A DNA stretch of 37,960 bases from Pseudomonadota bacterium (GCA_029779435.1 JAKPAM010000055.1:1-37960); one strand, 5' to 3'. Shown: positions 16,680 through 24,666, counted from the first letter of the stretch. The notes: a model not told the origin generated them from the sequence alone. Program-made: numbers and translations.

Positions 16680-17501
16680 ATGACCGCTGTCGAGCGCCCG
16701 GCCGCACCGGCCCCTGGTGACGAACCCCCGAGCGACGAACCGCTTATCCGGACCAGGCGTGACGGCCCGATCGTCAGGCTGACCCTGAACCGCCCCCGCC
16801 AGTACAACGCGCTGTCCGAGGCGATGCTCGATGCGCTGGAGTCGGCGCTCGCCGAGGCGGCGGCCGACGCATCGATCCGTGTCGTCGTCCTCGGCGCGGC
16901 CGGCAAGGCCTTCTGCGCCGGCCATGACCTTGGCGAGATGCGCGCCACGCCGCAATTGGACTATTACCAGCGGTTGTTCGCGCGCTGCACGAAGGTGATG
17001 ATGGCGATCCAGCGCATGCCGCAGGTCGTCATCGCGCGGGTGCACGGCATCGCGACCGCGGCAGGGTGCCAGCTCGTCGCGATGTGCGACCTGGCGGTGG
17101 CCGCCGACGAGGCCCGGTTCGCCGTTTCGGGCATCAACGTCGGACTGTTCTGCGCGACACCATCGGTCGCGCTGTCGCGCAACGTTTCGCGCAAGCAGGC
17201 GTTCGAGATGCTGGTCACCGGCGAATTCATCAGCGCGGCGCAGGCGGTCGAACGCGGCCTCGTCAATCACGCGGTGCCCGCCCCGGAGCTCGACCAGGCG
17301 ATCACGACGCTGGCGCGCACGATCTGCGGCAAGCCGGCTCCCGCCATCGCCGCCGGCAAGGGCCTGTTCTATCGGCAGTTGGAGATGGGCATCGAGGCCG
17401 CGTACCAGGCGGCCGGGCAGACGATGGCCTGCAACATGGTCGATCCCTGCGCGCAGGAGGGGACGCTGGCTTTCCTCGAAAAACGCGCGCCGAACTGGTA
17501 G
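16680..17501 (+). CDS. Enoyl-CoA hydratase/isomerase family protein (ECHDC3-like)
   Basis: A 273-residue crotonase-fold protein from ATG 16680, preceded by GGAG eight bases upstream. The CoA/oxyanion segment FCAGHDLGEM (78-87) is present. The second segment reads ATAAGCQLVAMCDLAVA and GLFCATPSVALSRNV, which resembles the ECHDC3 branch. The glutamate normally following GGC in active enoyl-CoA hydratases is glutamine here, and the second catalytic glutamate is also not apparent. Classical hydratase activity is therefore doubtful. It lies near etfBA and an acyl-CoA dehydrogenase, consistent with acyl-CoA metabolism. Confidence 0.88.
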   Translation: MTAVERPAAPAPGDEPPSDEPLIRTRRDGPIVRLTLNRPRQYNALSEAMLDALESALAEAAADASIRVVVLGAAGKAFCAGHDLGEMRATPQLDYYQRLFARCTKVMMAIQRMPQVVIARVHGIATAAGCQLVAMCDLAVAADEARFAVSGINVGLFCATPSVALSRNVSRKQAFEMLVTGEFISAAQAVERGLVNHAVPAPELDQAITTLARTICGKPAPAIAAGKGLFYRQLEMGIEAAYQAAGQTMACNMVDPCAQEGTLAFLEKRAPNW

Positions 17502-17561
17502 GGGTGGGCCAAGGAAGCGCCGCCCCGCATCTCATCCCGATGGCGGGCGCGTCCAATCGGG

Positions 17562-17588
17562 CGAATGGGGCGAATGGGGCGAATGGGG
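17562..17588. repeat. Three exact tandem copies of a 9-bp unit
   Basis: CGAATGGGG is repeated three times without mismatch in the gap between the convergent crotonase and marR genes. Confidence 0.9.
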
Positions 17589-17605
17589 CTCGGCGTTGAC
17601 AGACC

Positions 17606-18034
17606 CTAGCCCTGGCGAGGCGGGGGCGACCAGTCCGCCGACAGCGCCTCGATCAACAGGCGGTAGCGCTCATCGCCCAACTGCCGGCTGACCCGCTTTT
17701 CGATGTCGGCGATGATCTGCGCGCCGCTGCGGTTCAGCGCCTTGCCCAGATCGGTGTACTGGATCAGCTTGGCGTTACGCCGTTCCGGATCGTCGCTGAT
17801 CGACAGGATGCCGCGGCGGACCAGTTCGCCGACGGTCTTGTGCACGGCCTGGCGCGAGATCGCCAGCTTGCGCGACAGCGCCGCCATGCTCGTCGGCCGG
17901 CCGCCCATGTGCGCGAGCAGGCGCGACTGGGCGGGCGACAGATAGGCGAACGACTCCGAGCGCTGCACGGCCCGCATGATTTCGCTGTCGATCCACTCGT
18001 TGCGCGCGATCAGCAACTGCTTCAGATTCGGCAT
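17606..18034 (-). CDS. MarR-family transcriptional regulator
   Basis: A 142-residue protein from ATG 18034 (MPNLKQLLIARNEWIDSEI). The winged helix-turn-helix is clear: FAYLSPAQSRLLAHMGGRPTS, then LSRKLAISRQAVHKTVGELVRRGIL, followed by the wing DDPERRNAKLIQYTDLG. An upstream in-frame ATG at 18106 would fall inside the operator palindrome and the probable transcription start, so it is rejected. Two near-perfect palindromes lie over the promoter, indicating autorepression. The regulated pathway may include the divergent etfBA genes. The ligand is unknown. Confidence 0.92.
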   Translation of the reverse strand: MPNLKQLLIARNEWIDSEIMRAVQRSESFAYLSPAQSRLLAHMGGRPTSMAALSRKLAISRQAVHKTVGELVRRGILSISDDPERRNAKLIQYTDLGKALNRSGAQIIADIEKRVSRQLGDERYRLLIEALSADWSPPPRQG

Positions 18035-18084
18035 GGGGATCGATCTCAGTAGGAAGCGGTCCGGCCTCCGGCCAGACCTTTCTA

Positions 18085-18108
18085 TCATGTCAACCGATGT
18101 TGACATGA
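18085..18108. promoter_or_regulatory. MarR operator, site 1 (24-bp palindrome)
   Basis: Perfect 10-bp arms TCATGTCAAC and GTTGACATGA around a CGAT centre. It covers the predicted transcription start of marR (about 18104). Confidence 0.8.
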
Positions 18109-18110
18109 GG

Positions 18111-18140
18111 ATTCTATTGACCTAATCTTCCTGGTGTCAA
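18111..18140 (-). promoter_or_regulatory. marR promoter
   Basis: On the minus strand TTGACA (18140-18135) and TAGAAT (18116-18111) with an 18-bp spacer. The -35 box is the left arm of operator site 2 and the start site falls in operator site 1, an arrangement suited to autorepression. Confidence 0.7.
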
Positions 18141-18152
18141 CCGAGGTTGACA
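18135..18152. promoter_or_regulatory. MarR operator, site 2 (18-bp palindrome)
   Basis: TGTCAACC and GGTTGACA flank a GA centre: perfect 8-bp arms sharing the TGTCAAC half-site with site 1. The two centres are 47 bp apart. Confidence 0.8.
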
Positions 18153-18305
18153 ATGTGGACCGTGCCGAAACGCGCCGAGCAGGGGCCCGCGATGCGGGTG
18201 CCAGGTCATGCCGGACGGTATCGGGAATCCCGGCAGGCACCAGTCCTTTCATGGACTGGCGATCAATCGAGCGCGGACGCCGGATCCAGACGGCGGCTCA
18301 GCACC

Positions 18306-18311
18306 TATAAT
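18306..18311 (+). promoter_or_regulatory. Probable -10 box of the etfBA operon
   Basis: An exact TATAAT 37 bases before the etfB ATG. No good -35 is seen at 16-18 bp upstream, so activation by a regulator is possible. The rest of the 313-base marR-etfB spacer holds the MarR operators and no credible gene. Confidence 0.55.
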
Positions 18312-18347
18312 CTGCGGTGCCCGAATTCTAAATAGCGAGAGAGACGG

Positions 18348-19097
18348 ATGAAAATCCTTGTTCCCGTAAAACGCGTTGTCGACTACAACGTGAAAGTGCG
18401 CGTCAAGAGCGACCAGACCGGTGTCGACATCGCCAACGTCAAGATGTCGATGAATCCGTTTGACGAGATCGCCGTCGAAGAGGCTGTCCGTCTGCGCGAG
18501 AAGGGCGTCGCCACCGAGGTCATCGCCGTATCCTGCGGCGTCACCGCGTGCCAGGAAACGCTGCGCACCGCGCTGGCCATCGGCGCGGACCGCGCGATCC
18601 TCGTCGAATCCACCGAGGATCTGCAACCGCTGGCCATCGCCAAGCTGCTGAAGGCCGTGCTCGACAAAGAGGGCGCGCAACTCGCGATCCTGGGCAAGCA
18701 GGCGATCGACGACGATTCGAACCAGACCGGCCAGATGCTGGCCGCGCTGGCCGGGCTGCCCCAGGCCACGTTCGCGTCCCAGGTCGAGATCGCTGACGGC
18801 AAGGCCCAGGTCATGCGCGAGGTCGACGGCGGCCTCGAGACGCTGTCGTTGACGCTGCCCGCGGTCATCACGACCGACCTGCGCCTGAACGAGCCGCGGT
18901 ACGTCACGCTGCCCAACATCATGAAGGCCAAGAAGAAGCCGCTCGAGACGGTCAAGCCGGCCGATCTGGGCGTCGACGTGGCTTCGCGCCTGAAGACGCT
19001 GAAGGTCAGCGAGCCGCCGGGACGCAAGGCGGGCATCAAGGTGGCGGACGTCAAGACGCTGGTCGATAAACTCAAGAATGAAGCGAAGGTGATCTGA
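18348..19097 (+). CDS. etfB: Electron transfer flavoprotein subunit beta
   Basis: A 249-residue protein starting [19 protein letters not shown], the standard EtfB N-terminus, with the signature [20 protein letters not shown] and the AMP-site region [22 protein letters not shown]. With EtfA it forms the soluble FAD/AMP heterodimer that passes electrons from acyl-CoA dehydrogenases to ETF-ubiquinone oxidoreductase. A purine-rich Shine-Dalgarno (GAGAGAGACGG) precedes the ATG, and etfA follows after two bases. Confidence 0.97.
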   Translation: MKILVPVKRVVDYNVKVRVKSDQTGVDIANVKMSMNPFDEIAVEEAVRLREKGVATEVIAVSCGVTACQETLRTALAIGADRAILVESTEDLQPLAIAKLLKAVLDKEGAQLAILGKQAIDDDSNQTGQMLAALAGLPQATFASQVEIADGKAQVMREVDGGLETLSLTLPAVITTDLRLNEPRYVTLPNIMKAKKKPLETVKPADLGVDVASRLKTLKVSEPPGRKAGIKVADVKTLVDKLKNEAKVI

Positions 19098-19099
19098 AG

Positions 19100-20029
19100 A
19101 TGGCTTCCCTCGTCATTGCCGAACACGACAACGCGTCGATCAAGTCCGCGACGCTGAACACCGTTGCCGCAGCCGCCAAGATCGGCGGCGACATCACCGT
19201 GCTGGTCGCCGGTAGCGGCGCCAAGGCCGCCGCCGACGCCGCCGCGCAGATCGCCGGCGTCAGCAAGGTCCTGCTGGCCGATGCGCCGCAACTGGGCGAT
19301 CAGCTCGCCGAGAACCTGGCCGCGCAGATCGTCGCGATCGCCAAGAACTACTCGCACATCCTCCTGCCGGCCACCGCGTCGGGCAAGAACGTCGGGCCCC
19401 GCGTCGCCGCGCTGCTCGACGTCGCGCAACTGTCCGACATCACGGCGGTCGAGTCGGCCGATACGTTCCAGCGTCCGATCTACGCCGGCAACGCGATCGC
19501 CACGGTCCAGTCGACCGACCCGATCAAGGTCGTCACCGTGCGCACGACCGGCTTCGACGCCGTGGCGGCCACCGGTGGTTCGGCCGCCGTCGAGTCGATC
19601 GAAGCCGTCGCCGATTCGGGCAAATCCACGTTCATCAAGCGTGAAGTCGCCAAGAGCGATCGCCCCGAACTGACGGCTGCCAAGATCGTCGTGTCCGGCG
19701 GCCGCGGCATGGGCTCGGCCGACAACTTCAAGATCCTCGATCCGCTGGCCGACAAGCTCGGCGCCGCGCTCGGCGCCTCGCGCGCAGCGGTCGACGCCGG
19801 CTACGCGCCGAACGACTGGCAGGTCGGTCAGACCGGCAAGATCGTCGCGCCGCAGTTGTACGTCGCGATCGGCATTTCCGGGGCCATCCAGCATCTGGCC
19901 GGCATGAAGGACAGCAAGGTGATCGTCGCCGTCAACAAGGATCCCGAGGCGCCGATCTTCGGTGTCGCCGACTACGGGCTCGTCGCGGACCTGTTCCAGG
20001 CGGTTCCCGAGATGGTTTCCGAGCTGTAA
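19100..20029 (+). CDS. etfA: Electron transfer flavoprotein subunit alpha
   Basis: A 309-residue protein starting [20 protein letters not shown]. The C-terminal FAD-binding domain is intact: [14 protein letters not shown], then [16 protein letters not shown], then [17 protein letters not shown] and [13 protein letters not shown]. It is the FAD-carrying subunit partnered with EtfB, two bases upstream. An intrinsic terminator lies 180 bp downstream, before the acyl-CoA dehydrogenase gene. Confidence 0.97.
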   Translation: MASLVIAEHDNASIKSATLNTVAAAAKIGGDITVLVAGSGAKAAADAAAQIAGVSKVLLADAPQLGDQLAENLAAQIVAIAKNYSHILLPATASGKNVGPRVAALLDVAQLSDITAVESADTFQRPIYAGNAIATVQSTDPIKVVTVRTTGFDAVAATGGSAAVESIEAVADSGKSTFIKREVAKSDRPELTAAKIVVSGGRGMGSADNFKILDPLADKLGAALGASRAAVDAGYAPNDWQVGQTGKIVAPQLYVAIGISGAIQHLAGMKDSKVIVAVNKDPEAPIFGVADYGLVADLFQAVPEMVSEL

Positions 20030-20041
20030 TCCAGACAGCAC

Positions 20042-20087
20042 GCTGACCACGGACCGAAGCGCAGACCTCGCTCCTCAGGGCGAGGTC
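20042..20087. repeat. Hairpin-forming repeat after etfA, copy A
   Basis: A perfect inverted repeat GACCTCGC (20064-20071) / GCGAGGTC (20080-20087) with an 8-nt loop, preceded by TGACCACG and AAGCGCA. The same words in the same order recur after the acyl-CoA dehydrogenase gene at 22164-22220, which suggests a short dispersed repeat. Confidence 0.4.
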
Positions 20088-20173
20088 GAGCGGGGCGATC
20101 TTAGCGTTAACAGGCCCTAATCTGGTACCGAAGTTGCCCGGCTAGGCGCCCCCCGTTTCGTCGCGAGGAAGCG

Positions 20174-20235
20174 CCCGCCTTCAGGCGGGAGCGACTCGCA
20201 GACGCAGGAAGGGCCCTCGGGCCCTTTTCCTTTTT
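20174..20235 (+). terminator. Double hairpin with intrinsic terminator between etfA and the acyl-CoA dehydrogenase gene
   Basis: The first hairpin is CCCGCC/GGCGGG (20174-20189). The second is AAGGGCCC/GGGCCCTT with a 2-nt loop (20209-20226), continuing into TTTTCCTTTTT. The second is a typical rho-independent terminator. It ends about 15 bases before the next ATG, leaving no room for a separate promoter between them. Confidence 0.75.
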
Positions 20236-20250
20236 CCAGGGAGTGATTCG

Positions 20251-22074
20251 ATGACTTATCGCGCGCCGGTCGATGACATGGTCTTCACGATGGCCGAGGT
20301 GGCGGGTCTGCAGGCCGTAGCGGACTTGCCGGGGTTCGAGGATGCGGGGGCGGATACCGCGCGGGCGGTGCTCGAGGAGTGCGCGAACTTCAACGAGGGC
20401 GTCGTCGCGCCGTTGAACGTCGCCGGCGACCAGCATCCGTCGTCGCTGGCAGATGGCGTCGTCACGACGACCCGGGGATTCAAGGAGGCCTTTCGCCAGT
20501 ACGCCGACGGCGGCTGGCAAGGTATCCAGCACCCGCCCGAGTTCGGCGGACAAGGCCTGCCGAAAGTCATCGGTACCGCGTGTGTCGAGATCCTGAATGC
20601 GGCCAACCTGTCGTTCGCGCTGTGTCCGCTGCTGACCGACGGCGCGATCGAAGCGCTGCTGACCGCCGGCAGCGACGCGCAGCGCCAGCGCTTCATTCCC
20701 AACATGATCTCCGGCAAGTGGACGGGGACGATGAACCTGACCGAGCCCCAGGCGGGCTCGGACCTGGCGATGGTGCGCACCCGCGCCGTTCCGCAGGCCG
20801 ACGGCACGTACCGGATCAGCGGCCAGAAGATCTTCATCACTTATGGCGAGCACGACATGGCCGAGAACATCGTCCATCTGGTGCTCGCCCGCACGCCCGA
20901 GGCGCCCGAGGGCGTCAAGGGCATCTCGTTGTTCATCGTGCCGAAGTTCCTCGTCAACGATGACGGCAGCCTGGGGCCGCGCAACGACGTCTGGTGCGCG
21001 TCGATCGAGCACAAGCTGGGCATCAAGGCCAGCCCGACCGCCGTGCTCGTCTACGGCGACGGCAAGGGGGACGTCGGAACCGGCGAGAACGGGCAGGCCG
21101 GCGCGATCGGCTACCTGATCGGCGAGGAGAACCGCGGCCTCGAGTACATGTTCATCATGATGAACTCCGCGCGTTTCGCGGTGGGCATGCAGGGAGTCGC
21201 GATCGCCGACCGCGCGTACCAGAAGGCTGTCGCCTATGCCCGCGAACGCGTGCAGAGCCGTGACGTGGCGGGCTCCGCCGGTCCGGTCAGCATCATCCAC
21301 CACCCGGACGTGCGCCGCATGCTGATGATGATGCGGGCGATGATCGAGGGCGCGCGCTCGCTCGCGTATGCCGCCGCCGCCCGCTCGGACCTCGGGCACC
21401 ATTCGCCCGATGCGGGCGTGCGCCGGCAGAACCTGGCCGTCTACGAATATCTGGTGCCGATCGTCAAGGGCTGGTCGACCGAGATGTCGGTCGAGGTGGC
21501 GTCGCTGGGCGTCCAGGTGCACGGCGGCATGGGCTTCATCGAAGAGACCGGCGCCGCCCAGTTCTATCGTGATGCGCGCATCCTGCCGATCTACGAGGGC
21601 ACGACGGCGATCCAGGCCAATGACCTGATCGGCCGCAAGACGGTGCGCGATGGCGGCGCCGTCGCACGGGCGTTGATTGCTCAGGTGCGTGACGCCGCCA
21701 GCGAATTCCAGGCCGACGGGAACGAGGACCTGGTCGTCATCGGCAAGCGGCTGGCGGCCGGAGCCGATGCCTACGAGCAGGTCGTCGGCTTCGTCACCGA
21801 AGCCGGCAAGCGCGATCCGCGGGCCGTCTTCGCCGGCAGCGTGCCGTATCTGCGGCTGGCCGGCATCGTGCTCAGCGGTTGGCAGTTGGGCCGGGCGGCA
21901 TTGGCCGCGCAACGGGGCCTCGCCGGCAAGCAGGGCAATCCCGGTTTCCTGGCCGCCAAGATCGCTACGGCGCGCTTCTTCGCCGATCACCTGCTGTCGC
22001 AGGCGCCCGGCTTGTGCGTGAGCATCGTCGACGGTGCGCCGGGGGCGATGGCGCTCGATGAATCGGCGTTCTGA
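20251..22074 (+). CDS. Acyl-CoA dehydrogenase (large, C-terminal-extended type)
   Basis: A 607-residue flavoprotein from ATG 20251 with GGGAG upstream. FAD/substrate motifs include MNLTEPQAGSDLAMVRTRA and the flavin-contact ISGQKIFITYGEHD. The catalytic base is probably E449 in PIYEGTTAIQAND. VHGGMGFIEETGAAQFYRD is the usual C-terminal ACAD signature. About 130 extra residues at the end match the C-terminal extension of ~600-residue bacterial acyl-CoA dehydrogenases. It oxidises an acyl-CoA to the enoyl-CoA and should hand electrons to the adjacent EtfBA. An intrinsic terminator sits just upstream, so expression probably relies on read-through or a promoter further up. Confidence 0.95.
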   Translation: MTYRAPVDDMVFTMAEVAGLQAVADLPGFEDAGADTARAVLEECANFNEGVVAPLNVAGDQHPSSLADGVVTTTRGFKEAFRQYADGGWQGIQHPPEFGGQGLPKVIGTACVEILNAANLSFALCPLLTDGAIEALLTAGSDAQRQRFIPNMISGKWTGTMNLTEPQAGSDLAMVRTRAVPQADGTYRISGQKIFITYGEHDMAENIVHLVLARTPEAPEGVKGISLFIVPKFLVNDDGSLGPRNDVWCASIEHKLGIKASPTAVLVYGDGKGDVGTGENGQAGAIGYLIGEENRGLEYMFIMMNSARFAVGMQGVAIADRAYQKAVAYARERVQSRDVAGSAGPVSIIHHPDVRRMLMMMRAMIEGARSLAYAAAARSDLGHHSPDAGVRRQNLAVYEYLVPIVKGWSTEMSVEVASLGVQVHGGMGFIEETGAAQFYRDARILPIYEGTTAIQANDLIGRKTVRDGGAVARALIAQVRDAASEFQADGNEDLVVIGKRLAAGADAYEQVVGFVTEAGKRDPRAVFAGSVPYLRLAGIVLSGWQLGRAALAAQRGLAGKQGNPGFLAAKIATARFFADHLLSQAPGLCVSIVDGAPGAMALDESAF

Positions 22075-22163
22075 TCCGCGCGGTCCTGTTCGAAGAAGTG
22101 CCCGGTTCCTTCTCCCGGTGAGGGCCCGCCCCTTCCGGGCGGCCTGCCGCGTTGATTACCGTT

Positions 22164-22220
22164 ATTGACCACGCGGGCCAAAGCGCAAGCCTCGTCCTCA
22201 AGGCGCGACGGCGGCTTGCG
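22164..22220. repeat. Hairpin-forming repeat after the acyl-CoA dehydrogenase gene, copy B
   Basis: CGCAAGCC (22184-22191) and GGCTTGCG (22213-22220) form a perfect 8-bp stem. The upstream words TGACCACG, AAGCGCA, CCTCG and TCCTCA match copy A at 20042. It overlaps the stop of the convergent membrane-protein gene and may serve as a terminator-like structure. Confidence 0.4.
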
Positions 22221-23223
22221 TCCCGACGCATTCGGGGTGCTGGTTCCATCGGCCGCTGCAGAAGTTCAGCCGAACCCGTTCGCGGCAGATGAAACCGGTC
22301 AGCGCATTGGTGCCGCCGCATTCGGCTGTCTGGCGGTCGGCCAACGATGCGACGCGCGATGCTTCCGGAACGCTGGCGGCTGGGCGCGGCGAGGCAACGG
22401 CTGGAGCCGGCGCCGCCGGCGAGGACTGGATCGTCGCCGCGGCCGTGTCGCGCCCCGCTGCCAGGGCTTTGTCGCGCGCGCCCTGAGCGGAGCGGGCGGC
22501 GCTATCGTTATTCCCCCCTCGGCCGGTCGCCTCGTTCGACCGCCCCGATGACGGACGAACCCGATCGTTCGGCGACCAACTCAACGCGCCGGCGGCTGCC
22601 GTCCTGCCCGGAGGCGCGGCGCTCGCATGCGGTGGGTGATCGGATGCCGAGATGAGTGCCCTCAGTGGATCGGCCTGCGTCGGAGGCTGCGTCGTGGGGG
22701 CAGGGAGGCGGCCGTTGGCGGCGGTCATCGCTTCACGGGCGGCCGGCGGCGTCCCGTTCGGGGGCGCGAGGCGGCCCGCGTCCGTCATCGATGAATTCCC
22801 GACACCGGCGGCAGAGGAGGGCGCCGCGGCCCGGCCGCTGTCCGCTGCAGTGATGGCGGCGTCCCCGGCTGCCCGCATGCCGGCCACGCCGCCTGCTGCG
22901 GCCTGCTGGCCTGGTTGGCCGGCGCGCGAGGCCCCCTGGATCGTCAACGGCATGCGCGCGCCGTTGGACAGCCGCAGCGTCGATTGCGCGTCGTTCGCCG
23001 GTGGCGGCCAGACCGGGGTGGTCGCATGGATGTACCAGATGGCCGCCGCGCCGGCCGCGCTGATGGCGATCACCGCGCCGGCCACGGCCAGCACGCCGGC
23101 GAAGGTCAGCCGCCGTTCGCCAGCGTGGTGGACCGTCCGCGACGTGGCGCGGTGGGACCGTCGCGCCGGCGGGCGCGACTCCAGGCCATCGAAATGCGGG
23201 TCGTCCAGGATCGTGGTCGACAT
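22198..23223 (-). CDS. Uncharacterised single-pass membrane protein with a four-cysteine C-terminal domain
   Basis: A 341-residue protein from ATG 23223, with AGGAG ten bases upstream. A cytoplasmic N-terminus of about 38 residues precedes one membrane helix (about 39-65, FAGVLAVAGAVIAISAAGAA). A long Ala/Pro/Ser-rich, probably disordered segment follows. The C-terminus is compact, with cysteines at 302, 313, 322 and 332 (C-x10-C-x8-C-x9-C) in ECGGTNALTGFICRERVR and NFCSGRWNQHPEC. I recall similar C-R-W-x(3-4)-P-E-C endings in other Burkholderiales hypothetical proteins. Four cysteines outside the membrane suggest two disulfides. No function can be assigned. It is divergent from the SOS-box radical SAM gene. 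Confidence 0.72.
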   Translation of the reverse strand: MSTTILDDPHFDGLESRPPARRSHRATSRTVHHAGERRLTFAGVLAVAGAVIAISAAGAAAIWYIHATTPVWPPPANDAQSTLRLSNGARMPLTIQGASRAGQPGQQAAAGGVAGMRAAGDAAITAADSGRAAAPSSAAGVGNSSMTDAGRLAPPNGTPPAAREAMTAANGRLPAPTTQPPTQADPLRALISASDHPPHASAAPPGRTAAAGALSWSPNDRVRPSSGRSNEATGRGGNNDSAARSAQGARDKALAAGRDTAAATIQSSPAAPAPAVASPRPAASVPEASRVASLADRQTAECGGTNALTGFICRERVRLNFCSGRWNQHPECVGTQAAVAP

Positions 23224-23362
23224 CGGCGTGGTCTCCTGCGATGAGGTGTCGCCAGCATAGCAAGGCATGCGTTCTTCGGGCCTGCTTCGAGGACGCGCTT
23301 CCCGCGACACCGGGGCGGCGGGCCTGTCGATCGGTCGATGGTTGATCAGCCGGTCGACACAC

Positions 23363-23399
23363 TTGCATCGAGTTCCAGAGTAGCTGTATAAATATACAC
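23363..23399 (+). promoter_or_regulatory. LexA-type SOS box over the radical SAM gene promoter
   Basis: CTGTATAAATATACAC (23384-23399) differs from the gammaproteobacterial/betaproteobacterial LexA consensus CTGT-N8-ACAG at one position. It overlaps the probable promoter TTGCAT (23363-23368), 18 bp, TATAAA (23387-23392). It lies 107 bases before the radical SAM ATG and 161 bases from the divergent gene start. Confidence 0.65.
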
Positions 23400-23505
23400 T
23401 ATTGCATCACGAGCGCTGGCTGGGTCACCGCCGAGGTCGATACTGGATCACCGGTTTTCGCCGATGGTCTTCCAGACAGTGCCGTCGCCATGACAGGAGC
23501 CCCTC

Positions 23506-24666
23506 ATGCGTGCGCGCCCCTCATCCGTTCCGATCGTGCCGGTCCCGTTCGTCCCGATCCGCGCGATGCCTGGCGCGGCGAAGGGTCGTGGGGCCGTCGG
23601 CAATCCGCCCGGCCGTTTCGAGCGTCACGTCAGGCAGATCGATGAATCGCTCGGATGGTCGCAGGATATCGACATCGACGGCATCGATACCGGACGGCCG
23701 CCGGGGGCGCCTCCCGCGCCGATCACGCAGGTTACCGAGGAGCAGGCGCGATCGATCATTTCGCGCAACCAGTCTCCGGACGTGCGGTTCGATCAATCGA
23801 TCAATCCCTATCGCGGATGCGAGCATGGCTGCATCTATTGCTATGCGCGGCCCAACCACGCTTATGTCGGCCTGTCTCCCGGACAGGATTTCGAGTCGCG
23901 GCTGTTCGTCAAGTCCAATGCCGCGACGCTGCTGCGCGGCGAGCTCGCGGCGCCGGGCTATCGACCTCGGGAGATCGCGATCGGGACTGCCACCGACGCT
24001 TATCAACCTGTCGAGCGTGAATGGCGCGTGACGCGGCGCGTCCTCGAAGTGTTGTCCGAGGCTCGTCATCCGACGTCGATCATCACCAAGTCGTCGCTGG
24101 TCGAACGGGACATCGATCTGCTGGCGCCGATGGCCCGTCAGCAGTTGGCTTATGTCGGCGTGACGGTCACCACGCTGGACAGCCAGCTTGCCCGCCTTTG
24201 GGAGCCGCGTGCCGTGGCGCCGTGGCGGCGGATCGAGACGATTCGCCGACTTAGCGAGGCAGGCATACCGGTGTCGGTATTCATTGCACCGATCGTGCCT
24301 TTCATCAATGACGCGGACATCGAGCGGATCGCCGAGGCAGCGTCTCGGGCGGGGGCGAGATCGCTGTGTTACACGGTCATTCGCCTTCCATGGGAGCTCG
24401 AGGATGTCTTCGTCCAATGGCTCCGACATCACTTTCCCGATCGCGAAAAGCGGGTGCTTTCCCGGCTCAAGGAGCTTAGGGCCAATGGCAAGCTCAATGA
24501 ATCGGATTTCTTTACTCGCATGCGGGGTAAGGGACCTTGGGCGGAGCTGATCAAGATGCGGACGAGCCTGGCGTCGAGAAAATTCGGTTTGACGCGTGAT
24601 AGATTGGATCTACGCACGGATCTTTTCACGCCGCCGCGTCTCGATGGTCAGTTAGGGCTCTTTTGA
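23506..24666 (+). CDS. PA0069-family radical SAM protein (SplB-like)
   Basis: A 386-residue protein from ATG 23506 with AGGAG six bases upstream. The radical SAM cluster motif is C105-x3-C109-x2-C112 in YRGCEHGCIYCYARP. Other family stretches are TATDAYQPVER, ITKSSLVERDIDLLAPMA and GARSLCYTVIRLPWEL. The N-terminal ~80 residues are variable and Pro-rich. The family (P. aeruginosa PA0069, M. tuberculosis Rv2578c) is related to spore photoproduct lyase and is linked to DNA-damage responses, but the reaction is unknown. The upstream LexA-type box fits an SOS role. Confidence 0.92.
   Translation: MRARPSSVPIVPVPFVPIRAMPGAAKGRGAVGNPPGRFERHVRQIDESLGWSQDIDIDGIDTGRPPGAPPAPITQVTEEQARSIISRNQSPDVRFDQSINPYRGCEHGCIYCYARPNHAYVGLSPGQDFESRLFVKSNAATLLRGELAAPGYRPREIAIGTATDAYQPVEREWRVTRRVLEVLSEARHPTSIITKSSLVERDIDLLAPMARQQLAYVGVTVTTLDSQLARLWEPRAVAPWRRIETIRRLSEAGIPVSVFIAPIVPFINDADIERIAEAASRAGARSLCYTVIRLPWELEDVFVQWLRHHFPDREKRVLSRLKELRANGKLNESDFFTRMRGKGPWAELIKMRTSLASRKFGLTRDRLDLRTDLFTPPRLDGQLGLF

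Noticed and set aside
14594..16948. A 784-codon minus-strand frame that could be read as one large DUF58 protein
   Set aside because: Only the last 336 codons match DUF58. The upstream part overlaps moxR in another frame; GTG 15604 with the GTGA overlap is the natural start.
18100..18128. A plus-strand promoter using TTGACA of operator site 1
   Set aside because: The matching -10 (TAATCT) fits only three of six positions; the minus-strand promoter is much better.
18147..18335. A 62-codon plus-strand frame between marR and etfB
   Set aside because: It has no Shine-Dalgarno or family resemblance and runs through the MarR operator and the etfB -10 box.
18383..20050. A 555-codon open frame on the minus strand opposite etfBA
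   Set aside because: High GC keeps the antisense frame open; the plus strand encodes unmistakable EtfB and EtfA with good starts, and the antisense translation resembles no family.
20107..21990. A 627-codon minus-strand frame opposite the acyl-CoA dehydrogenase
   Set aside because: It is the complement of a clear dehydrogenase and is rich in Arg/His/Asp, as expected of a shadow frame.
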